A stretch of 41,593 bases of DNA from JBFWYO01 sp050186335 (GTDB taxonomy: Bacteria; Pseudomonadota; Alphaproteobacteria; Bin65): positions 1-41,593 of the forward strand of contig JBFWYO010000039.1 of assembly GCA_050186335.1 (NCBI GenBank), in the 5' to 3' direction. How positions within the stretch are numbered: the first letter of the stretch is position 1; every line of letters begins with the position of its first letter. Position numbers and translations under genes: made by a program. The notes beneath the pieces were generated by a model. That model had not been told where the DNA came from. It ran no database searches and was given only the letters and a program-made list of their open reading frames with translations. Positions 14,697-22,445 of the stretch are shown piece by piece.

Positions 14697-16133
14697 ATGT
14701 ACGTACTCGAGGCTCTCGACTTTCACGCTCGCACCAGGCCGCACGATCTGGCCGTTGTCGGCGTCAACAACGTGCTGTCGTTCCTGCACCTGCGCAACCT
14801 GGTGACCAGCGCGGCCGCCCGCATTCGCGACGCCGGCTTCCCGCCGGACCGGCCGGTCGGCATCTACGTCACCGATCCGGTACTGCATTTCGTGCTCATC
14901 CTGGCGCTGCAGCGCGAAGCCCTGGCGTCGTTTTCGGCGCATCCGAACTACGATCCGCCGCCGCCCGGGCTGACGTTCGGCGGCTATCTGTGCGACCGGC
15001 GGACGCCGTTCATGGAGCCGGTCCCGACCCTGCCGGTCGACGCCGGCTGGCTGCAGAATCCGCAGAACGCGCCGCCGGCGATCGAGCCCAGGGCATTCGC
15101 CGGGCCGCAGTCGCTGCTGCGGATCGTCGCGTCGTCCGGTACGACCGGCACGCCGAAGGCGGTCGGGCTGAGTTGCGAGATGGCCGACCGCCGGTTCGAT
15201 TTTCCCGGCAAATTCGGCGACTGCCGGGACTATCCAAGCCTGTCGACGATCGGCTTGTCCGGCCCGGTCGGCTACCGCGTCGCCATGACCCAGCTTCAGC
15301 TCGGCAACCTGCAGATATTCCCGTCGGAAGGGCTCGATGCGGTCAGCGCGATCCTGGTCTACGGCATCAAGGTGCTGACCGCTTCGCCGGCGCAACTGCA
15401 GGCGATCATGCAGACGGTGGAGAACGGCCCGTTCCGGCTGCAGTCGCTGCGGCACGTCAGGCTTGCGGGTGCGATCGTGCCGGCGGTCACGGTGATTCGC
15501 GCAAGGTCGCGCCTGTGTTCCGGCATCAGCAGCAACTACGGATCGGCGGAAATGGGCGTCGTCGCGGAAGCGACCGGCGAAATGCTCGAGCAGATTCCCG
15601 GGTGCGCCGGCGCGGTCCATGTCGGATGCAAGGTGGAAATCGTCGACAATGCCGATCGGGCGCTGCCGAACGGAACCGAAGGCATCGTCCGCATCAAGTC
15701 GATATCGGGTGCGTCGCGCTATCTGGGCGACGCGCCGGAGAACGCCACCGCGTTCCGAGACGGCTGGTTCTATCCCGGCGACCTGGGCGTCCTGCGCGGC
15801 GACGGGCTGCTGACCATCTCGGGACGCGCGACCGAAGTGATCAATTCGGGCGGCGTCAAGTTCAGCCCGAACATCATCAATGAGTTTCTGTTGACCATCG
15901 GCGGCATCTCCGATGTCGCGACATTCGGGGTCGACTATGAAGATCGTCCGACGGAAGTATGGTCGGCGGTCCTGGCGCGCGACCCGATCGACGAAGCGGC
16001 TTTGATCGAGAGCTGCAAGCGGGCGCTCGGCGGACGGGCGCCTTCGCGCATCGTTCAGGTTCAGCAATTCCCGCGCAACCAGATGGGCAAGGTCCTGATC
16101 GCCGACCTCAGGCGCCAATTGACCGGGCGTTGA
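14697..16133 (+). CDS. AMP-dependent acyl/aryl-acid synthetase, copy 2
   Basis: 478 residues, exactly the length of copy 1. I chose ATG 14697 over ATG 14691 because the sequence AAGGG ends at 14690, giving a normal 6-nt Shine-Dalgarno spacing to 14697, and because MYVLEALDFHARTRPHD then aligns with copy 1 from residue 1. Motifs: SSGTTGTPKAVG (P-loop), NYGSAEMGV, DGWFYPGDLG, GRATEVINSGGVKFSPN and RNQMGKVLIADL with the catalytic lysine. Copy 1 has GDYGATE where this has SNYGSAE, so the adenine/acyl pocket differs, suggesting different acid preference. It follows copy 1 by 88 bp and precedes the LigA gene by 115 bp. Role inferred: activation of an aromatic or related acid made or used by the neighbouring enzymes. 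Confidence 0.85.
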   Translation: MYVLEALDFHARTRPHDLAVVGVNNVLSFLHLRNLVTSAAARIRDAGFPPDRPVGIYVTDPVLHFVLILALQREALASFSAHPNYDPPPPGLTFGGYLCDRRTPFMEPVPTLPVDAGWLQNPQNAPPAIEPRAFAGPQSLLRIVASSGTTGTPKAVGLSCEMADRRFDFPGKFGDCRDYPSLSTIGLSGPVGYRVAMTQLQLGNLQIFPSEGLDAVSAILVYGIKVLTASPAQLQAIMQTVENGPFRLQSLRHVRLAGAIVPAVTVIRARSRLCSGISSNYGSAEMGVVAEATGEMLEQIPGCAGAVHVGCKVEIVDNADRALPNGTEGIVRIKSISGASRYLGDAPENATAFRDGWFYPGDLGVLRGDGLLTISGRATEVINSGGVKFSPNIINEFLLTIGGISDVATFGVDYEDRPTEVWSAVLARDPIDEAALIESCKRALGGRAPSRIVQVQQFPRNQMGKVLIADLRRQLTGR

Positions 16134-16248
16134 TCGCGACGCGGCGCCGGACCCGCGGCGCGGGGGCGGCACTGTTCTATTCCGCCACCGCGCCAGATTG
16201 GCTACCATCCGCAAGCGAGTTTCCGCGGCCCCAACCCGGCGTCCCGAC

Positions 16249-16524
16249 ATGACCGATTATTGGTTGAGCAAGCTCTTCTTCGACCTGCAGACGCCGGCCG
16301 CGGGCGCCGAGTATCGCGCCGACCGCGCCAAGGTGCTGGCGCGCTATCCGCTGAAGCCCGAAGCGCTCGAGGCGATCGCCAACAACGACGTGGCGTTCAT
16401 GGCGCGGCATGTGAACGCCTATTTGCTGCGCTTCTATTTCTCGACCATCGGGATGCCGGACAAGGAATTCATCGCGCATCTGCGCAAGCTCAAGCCGAAC
16501 ACGGGGAGCGAAGCGCATGGCTAA
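16249..16524 (+). CDS. LigA-like small subunit of class III extradiol dioxygenase
   Basis: 91 residues from the ATG at 16249 (MTDYWLSKLFFDLQ). The in-frame TTG at 16198 would add 17 basic residues with no support. The helical pattern with RYPLKPEALEAIANND and HVNAYLLRFYF matches the alpha subunit (LigA) of protocatechuate 4,5-dioxygenase-type enzymes, where it caps the active site of the LigB subunit. It is shorter than Sphingobium LigA (about 139 residues), like many uncharacterised LigAB systems. It overlaps the LigB-like gene by 8 nt, implying coupled translation and a stoichiometric complex. Confidence 0.85.
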   Translation: MTDYWLSKLFFDLQTPAAGAEYRADRAKVLARYPLKPEALEAIANNDVAFMARHVNAYLLRFYFSTIGMPDKEFIAHLRKLKPNTGSEAHG

Positions 16525-17356
16525 GCTGGTCGCCGCCATTGCCGCCAGCCACGGGCCGCTGATCGTACGCGAATGGAACAGCGTGCCGGCCGACCGCCAG
16601 GCGCGCCTGACCGCCGCGTTCCGCGAACTCGGCAGCCGCCTGACCGCGGCCAAGCCCGATGTGCTGATCATCGTGTCGCCCGATCACTGGATCAATTTCT
16701 TCATCAACAATCTGCCGAGCGTATGCATCGGCGTGGGCGAGAGCCACGACGGGCCGCCCGAAGCGTTCCTGAAGGATTTTCCGCACAAGACCCTGGCCGG
16801 ACATCCGGAACTGGCGGGTCATATCCTGCGCACGGCGCTGCAAAACGATTTCGAGCCGTCCGTTTCGCACCATCTGAAGCTCGACCATGGCTTCGTCATT
16901 CCGTTCTGGCGCATGGAACTGCCGTTCGTGCCCAAGATCATCCCGATCATCGTCAACGATCTGGAGCCGCCGATGCCGAGCATCAAGCGGTGCCTGTCGT
17001 GGGGCCGCCTGCTGACGCAGGCGATCGAGTCCTATCCGGGAAATCTGCGCGTGGCGATCATGGCGACCGGCGGGCTGAGCCATTCGATCGGCGAGCCGAC
17101 CATGGGCGACATCGACGAGAATTTCGATCGCGAGTGCATTCGCCTGATGCGCGAGGGCAAGGACGCGCCGATCATCGAATATCTGGAGAAGACCCTGCCG
17201 ACGATCGGCAACGGCGCCCACGAAGTGCGCAACTGGGTGGTCGTGCACGGCGCCGCCGGCAGCCGCGGCTTCGACCTGGTCGATTACCTGCCGGTGCCGG
17301 AGGTCTATGTCGGCTGCGGCTTCGCGTCATGGAGCACGGCGGGCGCACGGCCGTAG
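16517..17356 (+). CDS. LigB-like catalytic subunit of class III extradiol ring-cleavage dioxygenase
   Basis: 279 residues. The enzyme should use non-haem Fe(II) and O2 to open a catechol-type ring next to the hydroxyls. Ligand positions known from Sphingobium LigB (His12, His61, Glu242, catalytic His195) have clear counterparts: His12 in AASHGP, His57 in SPDHW, Glu236 in GAHEVRNW and His189 in GGLSHS. All catalytic residues are therefore intact. HHLKLDHGFVIPFW (about 118-131) is the usual substrate-pocket segment. It is downstream of two acid-CoA-ligase-like genes and overlaps the LigA-like gene. No downstream ring-fission enzymes (LigC, LigI, LigJ) are nearby, so the product's fate is unclear. 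The substrate could be protocatechuate, gallate, a catecholic side-chain acid or a biosynthetic dihydroxyphenyl compound. Confidence 0.9.
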   Translation: MAKLVAAIAASHGPLIVREWNSVPADRQARLTAAFRELGSRLTAAKPDVLIIVSPDHWINFFINNLPSVCIGVGESHDGPPEAFLKDFPHKTLAGHPELAGHILRTALQNDFEPSVSHHLKLDHGFVIPFWRMELPFVPKIIPIIVNDLEPPMPSIKRCLSWGRLLTQAIESYPGNLRVAIMATGGLSHSIGEPTMGDIDENFDRECIRLMREGKDAPIIEYLEKTLPTIGNGAHEVRNWVVVHGAAGSRGFDLVDYLPVPEVYVGCGFASWSTAGARP

Positions 17357-17398
17357 CGGGCGGGGCCGTTTCGCCTCGATGCAGCCTCCGGGCGGGAC

Positions 17399-17698
17399 AT
17401 GAGCACATCGGCGACAGAGCTTACGGCGCTGGTCGAACGGCTCTGGCGCGGCGATGCGGCGCTGGCGGGCGGCGCCGACCGGCTTGCGCAACGCGCGGCG
17501 AAACTTGCCGCCGACGGCCAGACGAGGTTGGCCGCGCATTTGATCGAACTTGCCGTCGGCGCGGCGCCGGACGATGCCGCATTGCATCGGATACGCGCGG
17601 AGATCTATGCGCGGTGCATGGAAGCCGAGACGTCGTTGATCGGCAAGGCGATCTTTGCCGTGGCGCAGCGCGAATCGAAAGCGCGTTCGGAAAAATAG
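17399..17698 (+). CDS. Orphan small protein resembling the alkyl-sulfatase dimerisation domain
   Basis: 99 residues, acidic/Ala-rich and all-helical in appearance. The segments LVERLWRGDAALAGGADRLA, RLAAHLIELAVGAAPDDAA and IRAEIYARCMEAETSLIGKA recall the helical dimerisation domain that follows the metallo-beta-lactamase domain in alkyl sulfatases and related hydrolases. The metal-binding THxHxDH domain is absent upstream, where the LigB-like gene ends 42 bp earlier. So this is either a stand-alone domain with its own role or a remnant of a larger gene. It ends 6 bp from the convergent livF. I recognise the similarity by eye only, so the call is tentative; the reading frame and coding pattern are convincing. 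Confidence 0.5.
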   Translation: MSTSATELTALVERLWRGDAALAGGADRLAQRAAKLAADGQTRLAAHLIELAVGAAPDDAALHRIRAEIYARCMEAETSLIGKAIFAVAQRESKARSEK

Positions 17699-17704
17699 CA
17701 GCTT

Positions 17705-18430
17705 CTAGCTCTCGCCGACGCCGACATGCTGCATGACGCGATGCAGGTTGCTGTGCAATTCGGCGGAATTGCCCTGCCAGGCAACCTTGCCTTTTTCGAC
17801 CACATAATGGCGGTCGGCGAATTCGGCCAGCGCCTTGACGTTCTTGTCGATGATCAGGATCGACTGGCCGGCGGCCTTGAGCTCGCGGATGATGCGCCAG
17901 ATTTCCTGGCGGATCAGCGGCGCCAGGCCTTCGGTCGCCTCGTCCAGGATCAGCAACTTGGGGTTGGTCATGAGCGCGCGGCCGATCGCCAGCATCTGCT
18001 GCTCGCCGCCGGACAATTGCGTGCCCATGTTGCGCTTGCGGTCGGCCAGCGCCGGAAACAGTCTATAGATGCCTTCAAGGTTCCATTTGCGCCGCGCGGC
18101 CGCGGCGCCGGCCTTGATCCGGTCGGCCGCGGTGGCGACGAGATTCTCCTCGACCGACAAGGTGGCGAAGATGCGCCGCCCTTCCGGCACCAGGCCGATA
18201 CCCATCTGGGCGATGCGGTACACCGGCACCCCGCCGAGCACAGTACCGTCGAACTCGATGCGACCGGTGCGCGGCGGCGTCATGCCGATGATCGAGCGGA
18301 CCGTCGTCGTCTTGCCCATGCCGTTGCGGCCCATCAGCGAGATCACCTCGCCTTCGGCAATCTCGAGGCTCATGCCGAACAGCACCTGGCTGGCGCCGTA
18401 GAACGTCTCGATGGCGTCGACCTTAAGCAT
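17705..18430 (-). CDS. livF: Branched-chain-amino-acid-type ABC importer ATPase LivF
   Basis: 241 residues. One of two ATPases that power a Liv-type importer at the inner membrane. Walker A is GRNGMGKTTT, the signature is LSGGEQQML and Walker B is LLILDEATEGLAP, followed by the LivF-typical RIIRELKAAGQSILIIDKNV. VPEGRRIFATLSVEENL is diagnostic of LivF. It overlaps livG by 8 nt (18423-18430) and is the last gene of the operon livK-livH-livM-livG-livF. Liv-type systems carry many substrates besides Leu/Ile/Val (amides, urea, aromatic acids), and the catabolic setting here makes a non-amino-acid substrate quite possible. Confidence 0.93.
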   Translation of the reverse strand: MLKVDAIETFYGASQVLFGMSLEIAEGEVISLMGRNGMGKTTTVRSIIGMTPPRTGRIEFDGTVLGGVPVYRIAQMGIGLVPEGRRIFATLSVEENLVATAADRIKAGAAAARRKWNLEGIYRLFPALADRKRNMGTQLSGGEQQMLAIGRALMTNPKLLILDEATEGLAPLIRQEIWRIIRELKAAGQSILIIDKNVKALAEFADRHYVVEKGKVAWQGNSAELHSNLHRVMQHVGVGES

Positions 18431-19208
18431 GGTGCGCCGGGCCCTCGCTCTCGTCGCCCAGATAGGCCAGCCGGACCTCGCGGTTGCGGCGGATTTCGTC
18501 GGGCGTACCGGTGGCGATCACGCGGCCCTGCGCGAGCACGGAAATGCGATCGGCCAGCGAGAACACCGCGTCCATATCGTGTTCGACCAGCACGACGGTA
18601 TGCGTGCCTTTTAGCGTGCGCAGCATCTCCATCATCGCCGCCGACTCGCTCGGGCCGAGGCCGGCCATCGGCTCGTCGAGCAGAAACAAGCGGGGGGCCG
18701 TGGACAGCGCCATCGCCAATTCCAGCATGCGGTGTTCGCCGTGGGACAAATCCGCGGCGCGCACCCGGGCACGCGACGACAGGCCCACGCGGTCCAGCAT
18801 GCGGGCGCCGATGTCCTGCAGCTTTTCGAAGCGCTCGGCCGGCCGCCAAAACCGGAAGGAATGACCGTCGTGCGCCTGCGCCGAGAGCGCGGCATTCGCT
18901 TGCGCCGAGAAACTCCGGAAGATGCTGGTGATCTGGAACGTACGCGCGATGCCGATCGCCGAGCGCCGATAGACCGGCAGCGACGTGATGTCCTGGCCCT
19001 CGAAATAGATGCGGCCGGAATCGGACGGCAGCTCGCCGGAAAGTTGCGCGATGAGCGTTGTCTTGCCGGCGCCGTTGGGTCCGATCAGCGCATGCATCTC
19101 GCCGGGCGCCACGCTCAGCGAGACATGGTCCGTCACGGCGAGAGCGCCAAAGCTTTTGCACAGATCGTCGGTGCGCAGGGCCGGTTCGGTCACTGTGGTT
19201 TGGGTCAT
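18423..19208 (-). CDS. livG: Branched-chain-amino-acid-type ABC importer ATPase LivG
   Basis: 261 residues from the ATG at 19208 (MTQTTVTEPALRTDD), which overlaps the livM stop by 4 nt. Starts farther upstream would read through livM in another frame. Walker A is GPNGAGKTTL and Walker B is LFLLDEPMAGLGP. The signature is LSHGEHRML, the LSHGE variant common in LivG proteins. IARTFQITSIFRSFSAQAN is the LivG-type Q-loop and helical segment. It pairs with LivF in a heterodimer bound to LivH/LivM. Confidence 0.93.
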   Translation of the reverse strand: MTQTTVTEPALRTDDLCKSFGALAVTDHVSLSVAPGEMHALIGPNGAGKTTLIAQLSGELPSDSGRIYFEGQDITSLPVYRRSAIGIARTFQITSIFRSFSAQANAALSAQAHDGHSFRFWRPAERFEKLQDIGARMLDRVGLSSRARVRAADLSHGEHRMLELAMALSTAPRLFLLDEPMAGLGPSESAAMMEMLRTLKGTHTVVLVEHDMDAVFSLADRISVLAQGRVIATGTPDEIRRNREVRLAYLGDESEGPAHHA

Positions 19209-20137
19209 GGGCGGGCCAACGCTTTTTCGAGCAGGCCGTAGAGCCCGTCCTTGATGAACAGGACACGCGCCACGATCAGCGGCCCCATGATGAACATCCA
19301 GTGCACGGTGATGTCGGACAACGCCTCCTCGAAGCCGAGGAACACGGCGGCCCCCAGGATCGGCCCAACCAGCGTGCCGACCGAGCCGAGGATGCACATG
19401 ACCAGCAGATCGCCGGACAGCACCCAGCTGAACAGGTTCGGGCTGAAATAGCTGTTGTGATTGACGATCAGGGCGCCGGCCAGCCCGACGATGGCGCCGG
19501 AAATGACGAACGCGACGAGTTTGTAGCGATACGGCGGGAATCCGACCGCGGCGAGGCGGCGCTCGTTGTCCTTGCGCGCGCGGATGACCGCGCCGAAGCG
19601 CGAGCGCACGATGCGGTGCGCGATGAACAGCACGACCAGCATGAACACCAGCACGGTATAGAAGAAGTTCAAGTGCCCCGAGATGTCGACGATGCCGGCG
19701 AAATCGCTGCGCGCCTTCATCGGAAACCCGTCGTCGCCGCCGAACGCCTTCAGCGCCTGCGCGAAATAATAGAACATCTGCGCGAACGCCAACGTGATCA
19801 TGATGAAATAGATCCCGGTGGTGCGCAGCGAGAGCGCGCCGATCACCAGCGCCGCCAAGCCGGCGGCGCCGATCGCGGCGGGAAACGCCACGAACGCACT
19901 GGTGATACCGTAATGCGCGAGAATGCCGACCGTATAGGCGCCGACGCCGAAAAACGCCGCATGGCCGAGGCTGACCAGACCGGTATAGCCGAGCAGAATG
20001 TCGAGCCCGATCACCGCAATGCTGAAGATCATGATGCGGGTCGCCAGTTTGACCACGAACGTGCCGCCGAACAGCGGCAGCGCCAGCGTCAGCGCCAGCA
20101 AGACCAGCAATACGATCGCGCGGCCGTCGAGTTTCAT
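19205..20137 (-). CDS. livM: Liv-type ABC importer permease LivM
   Basis: 310 residues with about eight to ten hydrophobic segments. The family block LDILLGYTGLVSLGHAAFFG (about 45-64) and the cytoplasmic coupling loop SRFGAVIRARKDNERRLAAV are both present. It is the second membrane subunit of the importer. The start ATG at 20137 lies 7 bp after the livH stop, and the gene overlaps livG by 4 nt. Confidence 0.93.
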   Translation of the reverse strand: MKLDGRAIVLLVLLALTLALPLFGGTFVVKLATRIMIFSIAVIGLDILLGYTGLVSLGHAAFFGVGAYTVGILAHYGITSAFVAFPAAIGAAGLAALVIGALSLRTTGIYFIMITLAFAQMFYYFAQALKAFGGDDGFPMKARSDFAGIVDISGHLNFFYTVLVFMLVVLFIAHRIVRSRFGAVIRARKDNERRLAAVGFPPYRYKLVAFVISGAIVGLAGALIVNHNSYFSPNLFSWVLSGDLLVMCILGSVGTLVGPILGAAVFLGFEEALSDITVHWMFIMGPLIVARVLFIKDGLYGLLEKALARP

Positions 20138-20144
20138 CGCGCGA

Positions 20145-21044
20145 TCATCCTTTCGAGGCCGGCACGAGGCCGCGCGGCCGCCAGACCAGAACCGCCGCCA
20201 TGAGGATGTAGACGGTCATGCTGGCGATCGCATTGCCCGCCGTGCCGCCCAGCAGTTGCGGCAGCAGGAGGCGCCCGAAGGTGTCGAACAGGCCGACCAG
20301 CAAGGCGCCGACCAGGGCGCCTTTGATCGAGCCGATGCCGCCGATGATGATGACCACCAGCGTCAGAATCAGGATCGGTTCGCCGACCCCCGATTCGACC
20401 GACAGCAGCGGCCCGGTCATGATCCCGGCGAGCCCCGCCAGCGCGGCGCCCAGCCCGAAGACGAGCGTGTACAGAATCTTGATATTGACGCCGAGCGCTT
20501 CGACCATATCGCGCTGATCGGCGCCGGCGCGAATCAGCATGCCGATGCGGGTTCGCGAAATGAGGAGATAGAGCAGAATTCCGACGACGGCGGCGACCAC
20601 GGTGATCGCCAGCCGATATGACGGATACGGCACGTCCGGCATCAATTCGATCGCGCCCGACAGGAAACCCGGACCCGACAAATAGAGCGGCTGGCGGTCC
20701 CAGATGATGACGACCAGCTCGTTGAAAAACAGTATCAGGCCGAACGTCGCCAGCACCTGATCGAGATGGCCTCGCCCGTAAAGCGGCCGCAGAATCAGCA
20801 CTTCGATGACGCAGGCGACGATCAGCACCAGGATCAGCGCGAACAGAACGCCGAGATAATAATTTCCGGTCCACTTGATGCACATGACGGCGAAGTAGCC
20901 GCCCAGCATGAACATGCTGCCCTGCGCGAGGTTGATCAGATTCATCACGCCGAAGACGAGCGTGACCCCCGCCGCCATGAGGAACAACATCATTCCCCAT
21001 TGCAGGCTGTTGAACACTTGCTCGATGAAAAGCGCGAGGCTCAC
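20145..21044 (-). CDS. livH: Liv-type ABC importer permease LivH (GTG start)
   Basis: 299 residues starting with GTG at 21044 (read MSLALFIEQVFNSLQWGM). It has the family segments LINLAQGSMFMLGGYFAVM near the N-terminus and the EAA-like loop RTRIGMLIRAGADQRDMVEA, with eight or so membrane spans. A strong hairpin separates it from livK upstream, and together with the GTG start this should keep permease synthesis below that of the binding protein. Confidence 0.92.
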   Translation of the reverse strand: MSLALFIEQVFNSLQWGMMLFLMAAGVTLVFGVMNLINLAQGSMFMLGGYFAVMCIKWTGNYYLGVLFALILVLIVACVIEVLILRPLYGRGHLDQVLATFGLILFFNELVVIIWDRQPLYLSGPGFLSGAIELMPDVPYPSYRLAITVVAAVVGILLYLLISRTRIGMLIRAGADQRDMVEALGVNIKILYTLVFGLGAALAGLAGIMTGPLLSVESGVGEPILILTLVVIIIGGIGSIKGALVGALLVGLFDTFGRLLLPQLLGGTAGNAIASMTVYILMAAVLVWRPRGLVPASKG

Positions 21045-21061
21045 GGCGCGATTGCTCGGCT

Positions 21062-21098
21062 GCGGTTTCCGAATGCCGAGACCAGCATTCGGAACCGC
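21062..21098 (-). promoter_or_regulatory. Strong livK-livH intercistronic hairpin
   Basis: gcggtttccgaatgc pairs with gcattcggaaccgc around the 8-nt loop cgagacca, 14 bp with a single bulged T. It lies between the livK stop (21113) and the livH GTG (21044). There is no T-run after it on the minus strand, so it is not an ordinary terminator. Its place matches mRNA-stabilising hairpins that raise binding-protein expression over permease expression in ABC importer operons. Confidence 0.7.
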
Positions 21099-21112
21099 GC
21101 GCCGTCAAGCGT

Positions 21113-22297
21113 TCACTTCGGCATCTTGCATTCGGGCAGGTACGGGTCGGTCACGTCGGCTGCCGCTATACCGATCAGCTTGTGGTAGAGCTTGCCCTGC
21201 GCGTTCTTCTCGACGCGCTGGACCCAGAAATCCTGCGTCGGGAAGTGGTTGGCGTTGAACTTGAACTTGCCGCGCACCGACTTGAAATCGGCTTTCAGGA
21301 ATGCGGCCCGCAGCGCGTCGCGCTTGGTGTGATCGCCGCCGACCGTTTTCATCGCGGAATCGATCAACATGATCGCATCGTACTGCTGCGCCGCATAGGC
21401 CGTCGGTTCGCGCTTGTTCTGCGCCACATAGGTGGCCACGAACTTCTTGCTCTCCGGATTGTCCATCTGCGGATTCCACGGCCCGTTCACGGTGATACCC
21501 AGGGCGGCGTCGCCCTGCGCGTCGAACAGCAGCGGGTCGGCGATGGCGCTCGGCCCCATGAGCTTGATCGTCTTGTTCAGGCCCGACTGGGCAAACTGCT
21601 TGACGAAGTTGATGCCGGCCCCGCCGACATAAAAAATGAACAAGGCTTCGGGCTTGGCTTCGCGCACTTTCGCGATCTCGGCGGCGAAATCCAACTGCGC
21701 CAGCGGCGTGAACACTTTGCCCAGCACCTTGCCCTTGAAGTTCTTCTCGGCGGCGCCGACATGGTCCCAGCCGGCCTGGTAATCCATGCCGAGGAAATAG
21801 GCCGACTTGATTCCGGCGTTCGTCATGTAGGTGCCCATCGACCCGCTCCAGGTGTCGTTCTGGAAACCGACACCGAAAAAGTCGGGATTGCAGCCCTTGC
21901 CGGCGAGCGGCGACGGGCCCGCGTTGGCGCCGATGACGAAGATGCCCGCCTTGGTGAACGGCCCGACCGTCGCCATCAGGACGTTGGACACGTCCAGGCC
22001 GGTGACCATGTGAATCTTGTCCTTGTCGATCAGCTTCGAGGCTTGCTGCACGGCCACGTCCGGGTTGGCCTTGGAATCGCCTTCGAGAAGCTTGGTCGGA
22101 CGCCCGGCGATCTTGCCGCCCAGATGCTCGAGCGCGATTTCGGCGCCGCGCTTGTGTTCGTTGCCGATCACCGCCAGCGGGCCGGACAGGATGACCAGCA
22201 GGCCGAGCCGGAATTCTTCTGTAACTTGCGCCTGGGCCTGCGGCTGAACCGAGGCCAGCAACGCCAGCGCGGCAACACTCGTGAGTAGTTTACGCAT
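21113..22297 (-). CDS. livK: Periplasmic substrate-binding protein of the Liv-type importer (LivK-like, copy 1)
   Basis: 394 residues from the ATG at 22297, preceded by GGGAGAAA at suitable spacing. Starts at up to 22441 would add 48 residues ahead of the signal peptide. Residues 1-23 (MRKLLTSVAALALLASVQPQ...) are a Sec signal. The mature protein begins TEEFRLGLLVILSGPLAVIG, the peripla_BP_6 opening, and retains GAEIALEHLGGKIAGRP and NPDVAVQQASKLIDKDK. GKGCNPDFFGVGFQNDTWSG suggests a specific ligand pocket unlike classical LivJ. First gene of livKHMGF. Close paralogue of the gene at 22702-23877. Confidence 0.92.
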   Translation of the reverse strand: MRKLLTSVAALALLASVQPQAQAQVTEEFRLGLLVILSGPLAVIGNEHKRGAEIALEHLGGKIAGRPTKLLEGDSKANPDVAVQQASKLIDKDKIHMVTGLDVSNVLMATVGPFTKAGIFVIGANAGPSPLAGKGCNPDFFGVGFQNDTWSGSMGTYMTNAGIKSAYFLGMDYQAGWDHVGAAEKNFKGKVLGKVFTPLAQLDFAAEIAKVREAKPEALFIFYVGGAGINFVKQFAQSGLNKTIKLMGPSAIADPLLFDAQGDAALGITVNGPWNPQMDNPESKKFVATYVAQNKREPTAYAAQQYDAIMLIDSAMKTVGGDHTKRDALRAAFLKADFKSVRGKFKFNANHFPTQDFWVQRVEKNAQGKLYHKLIGIAAADVTDPYLPECKMPK

Positions 22298-22342
22298 CGT
22301 TGGTTTCTCCCGTTTTGGTAATTGCATTCGCAATTTTTTCGC

Positions 22343-22370
22343 AGTGTAGGCAAATTCCGTAGTAACGCAA
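22343..22370 (-). promoter_or_regulatory. Predicted sigma-70-type promoter of livK copy 1
   Basis: On the minus strand, TTGCGT (22365-22370) and TACACT (22343-22348) are separated by 16 bp, about 45 bp upstream of the livK start. The spacer contains CGGAATTTGCC. The second livK promoter has TTGCGC-N16-TACACT with a closely related spacer core, which supports both calls. Confidence 0.6.
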
Positions 22371-22445
22371 GCATGGCTCGACGCGAGGAATACGGCCCCG
22401 GCCTTGCTTTTTAACATGATCGAAGCGGCGGCGGCGGCCATCGAC

